From the NCBI RefSeq assembly GCF_039541915.1, contig NZ_BAABHD010000005.1, positions 310,001 to 374,000 of the forward strand: a DNA stretch of 64,000 bases. Reading direction: 5' to 3'. This stretch comes from Nibrella saemangeumensis. GTDB taxonomy: Bacteria; Bacteroidota; Bacteroidia; Cytophagales; Spirosomataceae. Below are positions 1 to 9,674 of this stretch, piece after piece. A program made the position numbers and the translations under genes. The notes below the pieces were generated by a model that had not been told where the DNA came from, ran no database searches, and worked only from the letters and a program-made list of their open reading frames with translations. Each line of letters opens with the position of its first letter. Positions within the stretch are counted from its first letter, which is position 1.

Positions 1-227
1 GCATCGGCATAGCGTTTTGACCTTCTCTCCGGAAAATGAAATGTAACGATAATGGCTTCGTTCGGCCCTTGGTCAAGGTCGACGCTTATATCCTGCTTTT
101 TGTCATGACTCAGGGTAAATGACAGATGGTTGGTTCCTTCTCTATGAACAGTACCACCTACAAAGTAGCCGCTCTTGGTGCGGCCATTTCCACTTATCAG
201 ATTTTCCAAAAGAGAGGCTGCCTGCAT
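1..227 (-). CDS. hypothetical protein, N-terminal part (runs off the left edge)
   Basis: The reading frame opens with ATG at 227 on the minus strand and stays open to the window edge for 75 codons. The visible N-terminus is soluble and mixed in charge, with no signal peptide or membrane segment. I do not recognise the family. The ATG directly follows the TAA of another open minus-strand frame (228-419), so the two look translationally coupled. The gene lies divergently from the outer-membrane protein at 629. Function unknown; coding nature is fairly likely from codon use and frame length. Confidence 0.5.
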   Translation of the reverse strand, partial: MQAASLLENLISGNGRTKSGYFVGGTVHREGTNHLSFTLSHDKKQDISVDLDQGPNEAIIVTFHFPERRSKRYAD

Positions 228-419
228 TTATATAGTTGATTTAGATACATTGATCTCTACTCGTGCTTGAATAACCCGGCGCTCAGGCACCAGACTTTCC
301 ATCAAAAACGTCCTTAATGGACCAACCAGTTTAATCCTATAAAGTTGGGACTTCTCTCCTGACTTAACAGCATTTACCGTTTGCTCGCTATAAATTAAAA
401 TTTCATCCTTTATTGATTT
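228..419 (-). other. open frame without a clear start, upstream of the edge gene
   Basis: On the minus strand a frame stays open for about 64 codons between a stop at 420-422 and a TAA at 228-230 that abuts the next ATG. Its composition looks protein-like (basic, ending in an ARVEINVSKSTI-type tail). The only ATG in frame is at 302, which would give a 24-residue peptide. It may be the 3' end of a gene whose 5' part is frameshifted, or a gene using a rare start. The rest of the gap up to 628 shows nothing else convincing. Confidence 0.3.
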
Positions 420-585
420 TTATCCCGACGGCCCCTTATTTGCACGCTAATTCGCTTGTTATCTTCTGGTTAGGCTGAACCGCTCCTGACCAGATCGTCC
501 GTTGTCGGTTCCCGCCCTACAATGCGTAGTTTACCGATTACTAACTGAAGGGTTTTTACGCTTGTACCTTGGCCTAATTTACTGC

Positions 586-593
586 TTACTTTG
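586..593 (+). promoter_or_regulatory. possible Bacteroidota-type -7 box (TTACTTTG)
   Basis: TTACTTTG is one base off the Bacteroidota -7 consensus TAnnTTTG. A TTG lies 21 bases upstream at 562-564, about where a -33 element would be. The box is about 36 bases upstream of the ATG at 629. This is a weak match and positional inference only. Confidence 0.25.
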
Positions 594-628
594 TACTCAA
601 GTTTCACATAGCAACCTTACAAACTACC

Positions 629-1144
629 ATGAAAAAGTTTTTCTCTCTAGCACTACTGGGATTATGCCTTCTTTTGGCGAACCAATCGTTCGCACAGTTA
701 GCCGTTGGTAAAGGCGACAAGTTTCTGAACGTGGGTATCGGCTTAGGCGGGTACGGCGGCATTGTGTATGGCGGTGGAGCAATCGCTTTCGGTGCTTCGT
801 TTGAAGCCGGTGTTGCGCCTAATATTACGGTCGGCGGTGTGGCCAGTTACCGTCCTTACAGCGGGTATGGCTCTTACTACAGCATCGGTGCCCGTGGTTC
901 TTACCACTTTAACGAGCTGCTTAATATGGCTAACGATAAAGTTGACCTGTATGGTGGTCTGGGCCTGATCTACAGCGGCTGGACCTGGAACGAAAGTTAC
1001 GTTGGCTTCCGGAATTCATACGGTGGTGTAGGCTTCGGCGGACACATCGGTGGCCGTTATTTCTTCAGCGATAAACTAGGTGGTTTTGCCGAAGTTGGCT
1101 TTGGCGTTTCTCCTCTTCAATTAGGTCTAACCGCCAAATTTTAA
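629..1144 (+). CDS. small secreted outer-membrane beta-barrel-like protein
   Basis: A 171-residue protein with a clear N-terminal signal peptide (basic MKKF start, hydrophobic stretch to about residue 20, cleavage near SFAQ). The rest is rich in Gly, Tyr and alternating small/aromatic residues. It ends in LGLTAKF, a terminal Phe typical of outer-membrane barrels inserted by BamA. It resembles the small porin-like proteins common in Cytophagales that are annotated only as hypothetical or outer-membrane beta-barrel. It is a single gene with a possible -7 box upstream, and it is closed by a strong hairpin terminator shared with the convergent peptidase gene. Specific role unknown. Confidence 0.75.
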   Translation: MKKFFSLALLGLCLLLANQSFAQLAVGKGDKFLNVGIGLGGYGGIVYGGGAIAFGASFEAGVAPNITVGGVASYRPYSGYGSYYSIGARGSYHFNELLNMANDKVDLYGGLGLIYSGWTWNESYVGFRNSYGGVGFGGHIGGRYFFSDKLGGFAEVGFGVSPLQLGLTAKF

Positions 1145-1171
1145 GGGTCTGGTCTAAACATATATTACACC

Positions 1172-1216
1172 AAAACAGAGAAGCCCTGCCGACAGTCGGC
1201 AGGGCTTCTCTGTTTT
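1172..1216. terminator. bidirectional hairpin terminator
   Basis: A near-perfect inverted repeat: AAAACAGAGAAGCCCTGCC pairs with its complement ending at 1216, giving a stem of about 20 bp with A/T-rich feet on both sides. It lies between the convergent genes ending at 1144 and 1233 and can serve both. Confidence 0.85.
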
Positions 1217-1232
1217 GGGCATACACCCCGGA

Positions 1233-3371
1233 TCAGTTGCTGGTCCCGTTCGGCAATGTTTTCACCCCCATATTCCAAAGAATGAACGAGTAGATGTCGG
1301 CCATCAACTCAATGTTCTTTTTGGTGTTGCTGGCACCGTGGCCCGAGTTGGTATCAATCCGGATCAGGGCCGGGTTCGGGCCTTTGTACTTCTCCTGCAG
1401 CGTAGCGGCATACTTAAACGAATGCGCCGGTACGACCCGGTCGTCGTGGTCGGCCGTGGTGATCAGAGTAGCCGGATAACTGATACCCTCTTTGATGTTG
1501 TGAATTGGCGAGTAGGCATATAGGGCCTTAAACTCGTCCGGCTTATCGCTGCTGCCGTAATCGGCAATCCAGTTCCAGCCGATGGTAAATTTGTGGAACC
1601 GCAGCATATCCATCACACCCACCTGCGGAATTGCCACCCGGAACAGGTCCGGCCGCTGGTTCATGGCAGCGCCAACCAGCAGCCCGCCGTTAGAACCGCC
1701 CCGGATTGCCAATTTGGCGGGTGAGGTATATTTCTGGGCGATCAGGTATTCGGCGGCCGCAATAAAGTCGTCGAATACGTTCTGCTTCTTCAGCTTCATA
1801 CCCTGCTCGTGCCATGTTTCGCCGTATTCACTGCCGCCCCGGAGATTCGCCTGGGCATAAACGCCCCCCTGCTCCAGAAACGGAATCAGCAACGCACTAA
1901 AGGCCGGAGGCAGACTAACGTTAAAGCCGCCGTATCCGTACAGCAAGGTCGGGTTGCTGCCGTTCAGGCTGATGCCTTTGCGATAGGTAATAAACATGGG
2001 TACGCGGGTACCGTCTTTGCTGGTGTAAAACACCTGCTTTGTTTCGTAATCCGTTGGTTTGAACGCCACTTCGGGTGCCCGGAATACGGTGGTTTTACGC
2101 GTAGCAATATCGTACCGGTAGATGGTCGGCGGGAAGGTGAACGACGTAAAGGTGTAGAAAACAAACCGGTCATCCTTTTCACCGTCAAAGCCGCTGGCGG
2201 AGCCAACACCCGGCAACGTCACTTCATTTTCCAGCTTCCCGGTCAGGTCGTAAACAGATACCCGCGAGGTAACATCCTTCGAATACTCCACAAACAGCTT
2301 TCCTCCTGCCGTGCCGACCCCGGTCAGTGGCTCCGGCTTTTCGGGCAGCACGACAGTCCATGAACGGGTACCGGGGCTATAGCGGACAACTTTCTCGTTG
2401 GGCGCATCGGCATTGGTTTTGATCAGGAAATCATCGCCGATATTATCCAGCACCCGGTAGCTAAAATTGGTAATGGCTTCGATGACCGGCGTAAACTGCG
2501 CATTCCCTTTTTTGGTATCCAGCACGTACAGGGCGTTTCCGTCCATTCCCTTCCCCCGATCGCTGACATACAGGACGGCAAACCGCTCATCTTCGGTTGT
2601 ACTAACGTTGTGAAAACGCTGCGGATTGGCCTTATCCTGATACACCAGCCGGTCGGCCGACTGCGGGGTATTCAGTTTGTGAAAATACACCTGATGATCT
2701 TCGTTTTTGGCGGCCAGCTCACTACCTTCCGGTTTGGGGTAGCGGCTGTAATAAAAGCCATCGCCCTGCCAGGCGGCTCCTGATACTTTCACCCACTCCA
2801 GCCGGTCGGGCAGGTATTGTTTGGTGGTCATATCCATCACCTGGTACTCCTGCCAGTCGGACCCGGCCTTTGATAAGCCAACCACCGCATACCGCCCATT
2901 TTTTGACAGGGAAAAGGCCGTAAGGCGGGTTGTTCCGTCAGCCGACAGTTTGTTGGGGTCAATAACGACTTCCGGCGCAGCCGAAGCCTCCAGGCTCTTC
3001 TGCCGGTACAGCACCGACTGGTTCTGCAGGCCGTCGTTTTTCGAGAAGTAATACCAGTCGCCCTTGCGGAACGGTGCCGAATATTTCGGGTAATTGAATA
3101 CCTGCTCCAGCCGGTTCTGCAACTGCTTTCGGTACGGGATCTGCTCCAGGTAGCCGAAGGTTACCTGGTTCTGAGCTTTTACCCATTCCGCTGTTTCGGC
3201 AGAGCGGTCATCTTCGAGCCAGCGGTACGGATCGGCCACTTTAGTGCCGTGGTAGTCGTCAATCTGGCTGGTTTTGCGGGTTTGCGGATAAGTAAGTGGC
3301 CCGTTGGTCTGGGCCAGCGCGGCAGAAGCACTAATCATTACGGATACAGAGATGAAGTTTAGTAAACGCAT
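1233..3371 (-). CDS. prolyl oligopeptidase, S9A family, secreted
   Basis: A 712-residue serine peptidase that cleaves short peptides after proline. A signal peptide covers about residues 1-20 (cleavage near ALAQ), so it is exported, probably to the periplasm. Residues about 25-420 form the beta-propeller gating domain, with the family's opening motif DPYRWLEDDRS near 47. The C-terminal alpha/beta hydrolase domain carries GGSNGGLL with the nucleophile Ser560, the acid in TADHDDRV (about Asp643), and His678 in SGHG. This spacing matches classical prolyl oligopeptidases, and the length is normal for the family. It is monocistronic and convergent with the gene at 629. The family and active site are visible in the sequence; the substrate is inferred. 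Confidence 0.95.
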   Translation of the reverse strand: MRLLNFISVSVMISASAALAQTNGPLTYPQTRKTSQIDDYHGTKVADPYRWLEDDRSAETAEWVKAQNQVTFGYLEQIPYRKQLQNRLEQVFNYPKYSAPFRKGDWYYFSKNDGLQNQSVLYRQKSLEASAAPEVVIDPNKLSADGTTRLTAFSLSKNGRYAVVGLSKAGSDWQEYQVMDMTTKQYLPDRLEWVKVSGAAWQGDGFYYSRYPKPEGSELAAKNEDHQVYFHKLNTPQSADRLVYQDKANPQRFHNVSTTEDERFAVLYVSDRGKGMDGNALYVLDTKKGNAQFTPVIEAITNFSYRVLDNIGDDFLIKTNADAPNEKVVRYSPGTRSWTVVLPEKPEPLTGVGTAGGKLFVEYSKDVTSRVSVYDLTGKLENEVTLPGVGSASGFDGEKDDRFVFYTFTSFTFPPTIYRYDIATRKTTVFRAPEVAFKPTDYETKQVFYTSKDGTRVPMFITYRKGISLNGSNPTLLYGYGGFNVSLPPAFSALLIPFLEQGGVYAQANLRGGSEYGETWHEQGMKLKKQNVFDDFIAAAEYLIAQKYTSPAKLAIRGGSNGGLLVGAAMNQRPDLFRVAIPQVGVMDMLRFHKFTIGWNWIADYGSSDKPDEFKALYAYSPIHNIKEGISYPATLITTADHDDRVVPAHSFKYAATLQEKYKGPNPALIRIDTNSGHGASNTKKNIELMADIYSFILWNMGVKTLPNGTSN

Positions 3372-3519
3372 AGGTATAGGTTATCAGATAAAAACCAAAG
3401 AATACACTTACGGTAGTTAAATAAACTGAAATCGGCAAATAAAATTCACCAGATACCACAATTAGGGCTAAACATTTTGTATTATTCCAGTCCAGAACAC
3501 CTTTTGCTCCCTCATCACG

Positions 3520-6500
3520 ATGCGGTCTTTCCATTACCGGCTTCTTTTTGGCCTGTTGGCGTTATACCTGGGGATGTATCAGGTAGGGGCGCAGCCGTTT
3601 CGGGTAGATCACATTGGGGTAAACCATGGTCTGACGCAGGGTTCGGTATACTATATGCTGAAGGATAGCCGGGGGTTCCTGTGGTTCGGCACTCAGGACG
3701 GTCTCAACCGCTACGACGGCCATCATTTTCGGACATACCGGCCTAACCAGCAGGTAGCCGGCAGTATCTGGGGAAATAATGTATTCGGGATTGTCGAAGA
3801 TTCGACGGGAAGCCTTTGGATTGGTACCGAAGAAGGCCTGAACCGGTACAATCGCCATAGTGACAACTTCACCAGCTTTCATTACCTCAGACAAGACGGC
3901 AAACCACTGCCTAACCGGACCCTGCCCTTCTACGTCAGCCAGCGCGAACTGCTCTACCTGAGCGATCGCGAAGGACTGGTCTCGTTTGACGTCCGGACCG
4001 GAAAAAGGAAACGTCTGCAACAGTCGCTGACACCCCCGCACGAGTATGATATGCAAAGCTCGACGCTGCGGACGGCCGCGGGCGATGTCTGGCTCCACGC
4101 GCCCAAAGGTCTGATCCGTTACAACATCAGGGAAAACAGAATTTACCGGTATTTCAGCGACCAGCCCGACAATCAGGCCGGTAATGCACGGGCCGTATTT
4201 GCGTTTCATATCGACGCCCAGAACATCGTCTGGCTGGGTACCGACATTGGCCTCATCCGGTTTGATTACCGCAGCCTGCAAGTTCAGGTTTTTGACCGGG
4301 CATCCGACGGGAGTCGGCAGCTAAGCCCGGTGCAGAGCATTGCCGAAGACAAGCGGGGACGGCTGTGGCTCGGAACCCAGAGAGACGGGGTCCTGTACTT
4401 TACCAAAAATACCCGTCAGTTTGGTCAGGTCGTTAATCTGACCGACGGCGCTGCGCGTCTGATTGATTTTTCCATCAAAAAGATATACGTTGACGACCGC
4501 GACATTGTCTGGGCGAACATTGATCCGAACGGTATCGCCAAAATCGTGTCGGAGCCATTTATGCTGGGGGGTATTGCCAAAAGAGCCTATTCCAACGATC
4601 TGACCGATGGGCAGCAACTCGCCGGGTATACAGTCAGAGGGATGGTCGAAGAAGAACCGGGTGGGCTTGTCTGGATCGGCACTGAAACAGGTATTAATGT
4701 ACTGGACCGCCGGACCAACCGCATCATCCGGCGATACCTGCACGAAAAGGGACCAAAATTGCTCCCGAAAGACCAGCCTGTCAAATGCCTCTATCGCGAC
4801 CCTCAGGGCCGCATCTGGGTCGGCACAAACTATGGCGTACTGCGATTCAATCCGGCAACCCAAACATTTGACACGTATAGCTTTCCCGACAAAAACGAAA
4901 GCCTGGTGTCCATTAATTACGTGCGGAACATCGTCAGCATTGATCCCAATACGCTGATTACGGCCACCGAGGAGGGCTTGTATCAACTGGATATACCAAC
5001 CCGGACATGGCAGATCCTTCCGGCGCTGCGCGGGGTCAATATTTTTAGCCTGCTGTTTATTCCCGAAGCCAGCCGGCTTTGGGTAGGTACGCAGTTGCAG
5101 GGGGTGTACTCGTTTCGGTTACCAGCGCCGGGCGATACTCCGGCTACCCCCTGGCCGGTGCTGCTCCATGAGCTAACCGGCTATACGGTGCTGCATATGT
5201 ACAACGACACAGCCCGACAGGCCCTCTGGCTGGCTACCGACCGTGGACTGGCCAAGATAAGCCAGGAGCAGAAGCAGCAGAGACCCCAGATAAACCTGTA
5301 TACCGATCGCCTGGCCAACACGTTCCTCTACAGCATACTGCCAGACGCTAAACAAAATCTCTGGGTGAGCACCAACCGGGGCATCTCGCGGTTTAACCCC
5401 CAAACTGAATCGTTCAAGAACTTCGATCTGTCCGACGGGCTACAGGGCTACGAATTCAACGGCAATGCGTTTATGCGTACGGCCGACGGGGAGCTGTTTT
5501 TCGGGGGTGTCAACGGATTCAACCGCTTCCGGCCGGAGCGCTACCGCAGCAGTACCTTTAAACCCTCGGTCCATATTTACGACCTGAAAGTAAACGAGAG
5601 GCCGTACCGGCAGGAAACGAATGACGAGACGTACGTTGGCGAAATGTCGTCGATTACCCTGGACCACGACCAGAATACCCTGTCGCTGGAATTTGCGGCT
5701 ATCGACTACATCAGCAACGGCCGCAATCAATATATGTACCAACTGGAAGGCTACGACAAACGCTGGGTTGAGGCCGACGGAAAAAATTACGTGCGCTACG
5801 CCAACCTGCCGCCCGATACCTACACGTTCAAAGTAAAAGCGGCTAACAAAGACAATTTGTGGAGTGATGACGTCCGAGAGCTGGTTATTACCATCCGGCA
5901 GCCCTGGTGGCGTTCTATTGCGTTTTGGCTGCTCATGGCGTTCTTAATCGGCTTAGGGGTTTATGCCTTGATTCGCAGACGGGAAAAGGCCATTCGGGAG
6001 CAGCAGGCGGAGCGCATCAGACTCGCCTATAGCATTCAGGAGCAGGTAAAAAAAGATATTGCCCGAGACCTGCACGATGAAATCGGCACCCGCCTGGCTA
6101 CCCTGAAGCTCTATATTTCCCAGATGGGCCAGCACATCACCGACAATGACGAAACCCGGTCGATCCGGGAAAACATGTTTGCGCTGATCAATGATACCAT
6201 CAGCGACGTGCGAAACCTGCTGCGGAAGCTTAATCCACGGACCCTCGAACAATACGGCTACGTGGCCGCTATGGAAGAACTCCTTAGCCGAATTAACTCG
6301 ACCGAAGAGGTGCAGGCTCACCTGACGCTAAACGAAGCGCCCGACCGGTTACCAACCGAGATTGAACTGATGTTGTACCGCATTACGCAGGAACTGATCA
6401 ACAATACCCTTAAACACGCCAACGCCAGCCGGATCGACATCTTCTTCTCGGCGGTTGATAACCGGCTGGTTTTAGACTACCAGGATAACGGCGTCGGTTT

Positions 6501-6735
6501 CGACTATCAGCACGCCCGGCAAGGGCTCGGGATCGGTAACATCGAAAGCCGGGTGGCGATTATCGGCGGACGCATTACCTGGCACACCAGCAACGAAGCT
6601 GTCCGTCCTGAGCCCGGACGGCCAGATGCGGGTCGGCCGGTTCCCGGCACCCACGTTACCATTGAACTGCCCTGGAATCCCCAGCACGATCAGCCTACTC
6701 ACACATCAATAAATACCCCTTCGCTCTCGGGATAG
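3520..6735 (+). CDS. propeller-sensor histidine kinase (Reg_prop / Y_Y_Y / HisKA_3)
   Basis: A 1071-residue sensor kinase. It has a signal peptide at 1-24, then periplasmic two-component propeller repeats (recurring GLWIGTEEGLNRY/FD-like motifs) to about residue 690. A Y_Y_Y domain follows (about 700-790), then one membrane helix near 798-820. The cytoplasmic part has a HisKA_3-type dimerisation box ARDLHDEIGTRLATL with phosphoacceptor His852, and a GHKL ATPase with an N box (ELINNTLKHA) and G motifs. Such one-membrane-pass kinases usually sense extracellular glycans and signal to NarL/LuxR-type regulators. No response regulator is adjacent, and the C-terminus is Pro/Arg-rich. The gene overlaps the convergent reductase gene by 37 bases. 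Confidence 0.92.
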   Translation: MRSFHYRLLFGLLALYLGMYQVGAQPFRVDHIGVNHGLTQGSVYYMLKDSRGFLWFGTQDGLNRYDGHHFRTYRPNQQVAGSIWGNNVFGIVEDSTGSLWIGTEEGLNRYNRHSDNFTSFHYLRQDGKPLPNRTLPFYVSQRELLYLSDREGLVSFDVRTGKRKRLQQSLTPPHEYDMQSSTLRTAAGDVWLHAPKGLIRYNIRENRIYRYFSDQPDNQAGNARAVFAFHIDAQNIVWLGTDIGLIRFDYRSLQVQVFDRASDGSRQLSPVQSIAEDKRGRLWLGTQRDGVLYFTKNTRQFGQVVNLTDGAARLIDFSIKKIYVDDRDIVWANIDPNGIAKIVSEPFMLGGIAKRAYSNDLTDGQQLAGYTVRGMVEEEPGGLVWIGTETGINVLDRRTNRIIRRYLHEKGPKLLPKDQPVKCLYRDPQGRIWVGTNYGVLRFNPATQTFDTYSFPDKNESLVSINYVRNIVSIDPNTLITATEEGLYQLDIPTRTWQILPALRGVNIFSLLFIPEASRLWVGTQLQGVYSFRLPAPGDTPATPWPVLLHELTGYTVLHMYNDTARQALWLATDRGLAKISQEQKQQRPQINLYTDRLANTFLYSILPDAKQNLWVSTNRGISRFNPQTESFKNFDLSDGLQGYEFNGNAFMRTADGELFFGGVNGFNRFRPERYRSSTFKPSVHIYDLKVNERPYRQETNDETYVGEMSSITLDHDQNTLSLEFAAIDYISNGRNQYMYQLEGYDKRWVEADGKNYVRYANLPPDTYTFKVKAANKDNLWSDDVRELVITIRQPWWRSIAFWLLMAFLIGLGVYALIRRREKAIREQQAERIRLAYSIQEQVKKDIARDLHDEIGTRLATLKLYISQMGQHITDNDETRSIRENMFALINDTISDVRNLLRKLNPRTLEQYGYVAAMEELLSRINSTEEVQAHLTLNEAPDRLPTEIELMLYRITQELINNTLKHANASRIDIFFSAVDNRLVLDYQDNGVGFDYQHARQGLGIGNIESRVAIIGGRITWHTSNEAVRPEPGRPDAGRPVPGTHVTIELPWNPQHDQPTHTSINTPSLSG

Positions 6736-7748
6736 CCGGTGCAGGTCAGTACCCAGCCATCAGCCAGGTCGCGCTCCGTCAGCACATCGTTGATGGTCAT
6801 GTACACCCGCCCGCTCCGGCAGCGGGCCGCGCACGACGAGCAACGCCCACCCCGGCAGCTGTACGGCAGCGTAAGGCCGTGATTCAGCGCAGCCTGCAGA
6901 ATATTCTTGTAGGCCGGCACATCAATAGCATACTCCTGTCCCCGGTACCGCAGCAGAATCTGGTGGTCGCGGCTCAGCGCTGGCGGAGGAGCCAGGGTAA
7001 CCGGTTCAATGACGAAGTTTTCGCGTCGGATCTGCTCGGGCCGGAAGCCGCTGAAGAGGAACGTAAACTGCACCATCCGCATGTAATCGAAAGGACCGCA
7101 CACGTAAAACAGGCATGTGTGGCGATCAATCTGAATCAGATCGGGCAGCAGCTGCTCCAGTCGCGTATTGTTGAGCCGTCCCCGCATACCAGTCCAGTGG
7201 TCTGACGGCTGACTGAGCAGGTTCCACAGCCGGAAACGCTCCGGATACTGTTGTTGCAGCTCTTTTAGTTCTTGATTGAAAATGATGCTGGACTCCCGGG
7301 TATTACTGTACAGCAGGGTAATATAGCTTTGCGGCTCTTCACGCAACACTTGTTTGAGCAGTCCAAATAACGGTGAAATACCGCTGCCGGCTCCCAGCAG
7401 AATGATATCGCGCCGGAGAGCCGGATCGGTAGCGATCGTAAAGCGTCCGGCCGGCGGAAGTGTGGTCAGGACATCGCCAACGTATAGATGATTGAGCAGA
7501 TAGCGGGAGATTTCACCGTTGGCTACCCGCTTGATGGTCACCTGCCAATACGGATCAACGCCAGGGGCCGAACTAAGCGAATACGACCGGCGCACCTCGT
7601 GGCCGGCGCGGTTCAGGATAAAGGTAAGAAACTGACCGGCCCGGTAGGGAGGTGTTGACCCATCGACAGGCTCCAGCCGAAAACTTTTTGCGTCAGGTGT
7701 TTCAGGAATTATTTCAATAACCCGCAGGGGTAAGAAATCTTGGTTCAT
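6699..7748 (-). CDS. ferredoxin--NAD(P)H oxidoreductase with C-terminal 2Fe-2S domain (PaaE-like)
   Basis: A 349-residue three-domain electron-transfer flavoprotein. The FAD domain has RSYSLSS at residues 54-60. The NAD(P)-binding domain has GAGSGISP at 119-126. A plant-type [2Fe-2S] domain at the C-terminus has ligands Cys298, Cys303, Cys306 and Cys336 in a CX4CX2CX29C pattern. This order matches the reductase components of ring-hydroxylating or phenylacetyl-CoA oxygenases and related Bacteroidota ferredoxin reductases. It would pass electrons from NAD(P)H to an oxygenase or desaturase. No partner oxygenase is nearby, so the acceptor is unknown. Its 3' end overlaps the 3' end of the convergent kinase gene. 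Confidence 0.9.
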   Translation of the reverse strand: MNQDFLPLRVIEIIPETPDAKSFRLEPVDGSTPPYRAGQFLTFILNRAGHEVRRSYSLSSAPGVDPYWQVTIKRVANGEISRYLLNHLYVGDVLTTLPPAGRFTIATDPALRRDIILLGAGSGISPLFGLLKQVLREEPQSYITLLYSNTRESSIIFNQELKELQQQYPERFRLWNLLSQPSDHWTGMRGRLNNTRLEQLLPDLIQIDRHTCLFYVCGPFDYMRMVQFTFLFSGFRPEQIRRENFVIEPVTLAPPPALSRDHQILLRYRGQEYAIDVPAYKNILQAALNHGLTLPYSCRGGRCSSCAARCRSGRVYMTINDVLTERDLADGWVLTCTGYPESEGVFIDV

Positions 7749-7829
7749 CAGGTTTCTTAATTTTGCGTGAAGCTCATTATCGGAACGCCGAAGCGGTTGA
7801 ATGATGATACGTGTGGCCTGATTGTTTAC

Positions 7830-9644
7830 ATGAGACAGTTTACCAACCTCCTGCCATTGGCCTTTGTTGCCGGAATACTGTGCCTATTTTTGGCCGGAAC
7901 CTTTCCTGACCCGTATCGGGCCGCAAAATCCCGTTACCCGTTCCAGCCGGACACCACGCGTCCGGACACCATCCGTCCGGTACAACCAGCCATTCAGACG
8001 GCGGGGCTCTCTAAACTGGCGGTATGCCCCGGCACCATGATTTCTGTGGGCTACACCACCAGCGGGACCTTCAATGCAGACAATGGATTTGTGGTTCAAC
8101 TGGTCGATGCCGACAACAATTTTATCAACCTGAACGAACCGGCCCGCGCCAATCCGCTCATTGTAACCATACCTGCCGATAAAGCACCTGGTCACCGCTA
8201 TCAGATCCGGGTTACGGCCACCAGTCCAATCGTCAACGGCTCATTACATCCCCTACGGATTTTACCGCCACCGGCCGCCCGTATCGAACTGCCCGACGGG
8301 GGTACGTCGACAACCATTATGCCGGGCCAGTCGACCACGCTCCAGGTTGTGCTAAGCGGAGCCGGTCCCTGGTCGTTTCGGCTGTCGGACAGCACGGAGG
8401 TATCCAACATCGTGCAGACGCCTTATGAGATGACGGTAACCCCCAGCGCGCCTACCGCCTACAAAATCCTTGCCGTAAAAAATACCTGTACGGCGGGCAC
8501 GGCAACCGGGGAAGTTATTGTCAACGTCAGCGAAGATCCAGCACCAGTACTGGCTCTGAAGACACCAACCGGGGGCTATAAAGCATGCACGGGTACTCCG
8601 TTCCAGTTAGCGTTTACGGCCACCGGTCGCTACCACCCCGGCAACGAGTTTGTGGCGCAGCTGGAAGGCGAAAACGGAAGCTGGATTAACCTGCCCGGCC
8701 AGGCACTTGGCAGCCCCATCGTCACCCGACTGCCGTATGGGATTACCCCCGGCAAAACGTACCGGATCAGGGTAGCCTCTACTTACCCTACGCTGGCCAG
8801 CAGTACGGCCACGGTGACGGTATCTACCCCTGCCACCGCTGTTCTGCGGCCCGATTCGATTCGGATCGAAGACGGTAAAAGCACCGATCTGACTATTGAC
8901 TTCACAGGCACCGGTCCATGGTTTGCGCTGCTGTCGGATGGGACGTACGAAAATGGGATCACTAAAACGCCCCATAAGGTACGGGTAACACCCGCCAACG
9001 CCACCGCCTACAGCATCACCTCGGCGGGTGGAACCTGTGGCGTTGGCGAATACAGCGGTCAGGCCTTTGTGCGGGTCAATGTGCCGCTGTCGACGATCAC
9101 CACCGGCAACCTGAGCAGCCGGACGATTTGCTACGGCAGCGAAATTACCGTACCCTTCACCTCCTCCGGCCGTTTTTACGCCAGCAATAAGTGGATTGTA
9201 CAGGCGGCCGACTCCACCGGCCGGTTTGTCAGCCTGGCGACCACGTATAAAGACGGGGTACTGAAAGCCATAATCAATCCGGCCTTTGTGCGCGATACCA
9301 TCAGCACCGTCCGGCTCAGAGTCATTTCGACCACCCCGGCCGTCAATGGCACCGAAACGACACTAACCGTACTGGCTCCCAATACCGGACAGGCACTCGT
9401 CATGGGCGAGGCAGCCATCCGGCCCGGCCAGACAGCCAGGGTCCGGGTGCAGTTCAAAAATGGTCTGCCGCCCTGGTCGTTTAGTCTGTCAGACGGCACG
9501 AAAGTTAGCGGAACGTTTATTAACCCATACATTCTGACAGTCAGCCCGACCAGTACCACCGAATACCAGATTACCACCCTCAGCAGTTCGTGCGGGAGCG
9601 GCATTGCCCAGGGCAAAGCAACGGTCACCGTAGATACCAATTAA
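7830..9644 (+). CDS. secreted protein with repeated Ig-like modules
   Basis: The ATG at 7830 is preferred over the one at 7767 because MRQFTNLLPLAF begins a good signal peptide. The mature protein of about 580 residues is built from three units of about 150-180 residues. Each has an NxFVVQL-like segment, a GPWSF/GPWFA-x-LSDGT segment, and a TAY/TEYxI strand ending in a conserved C-G-x-G-like turn. Pro, Thr and Ser are abundant, as in Ig-like or fibronectin-like adhesin stalks. No catalytic motif or obvious secretion tail is visible. It is closed by a hairpin terminator shared with the cytochrome gene. Likely a cell-surface or periplasmic structural protein; the exact family was not identified. 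Confidence 0.75.
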   Translation: MRQFTNLLPLAFVAGILCLFLAGTFPDPYRAAKSRYPFQPDTTRPDTIRPVQPAIQTAGLSKLAVCPGTMISVGYTTSGTFNADNGFVVQLVDADNNFINLNEPARANPLIVTIPADKAPGHRYQIRVTATSPIVNGSLHPLRILPPPAARIELPDGGTSTTIMPGQSTTLQVVLSGAGPWSFRLSDSTEVSNIVQTPYEMTVTPSAPTAYKILAVKNTCTAGTATGEVIVNVSEDPAPVLALKTPTGGYKACTGTPFQLAFTATGRYHPGNEFVAQLEGENGSWINLPGQALGSPIVTRLPYGITPGKTYRIRVASTYPTLASSTATVTVSTPATAVLRPDSIRIEDGKSTDLTIDFTGTGPWFALLSDGTYENGITKTPHKVRVTPANATAYSITSAGGTCGVGEYSGQAFVRVNVPLSTITTGNLSSRTICYGSEITVPFTSSGRFYASNKWIVQAADSTGRFVSLATTYKDGVLKAIINPAFVRDTISTVRLRVISTTPAVNGTETTLTVLAPNTGQALVMGEAAIRPGQTARVRVQFKNGLPPWSFSLSDGTKVSGTFINPYILTVSPTSTTEYQITTLSSSCGSGIAQGKATVTVDTN

Positions 9645-9671
9645 AAAAGGTGGGTTTCAGGCCCACCTTTT
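9645..9671. terminator. bidirectional hairpin terminator
   Basis: AAAAGGTGGG and CCCACCTTTT flank a 7-base loop, giving a 10-bp stem with A and T feet. It lies between the convergent genes ending at 9644 and 9675. Confidence 0.85.
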
Positions 9672-9674
9672 AGT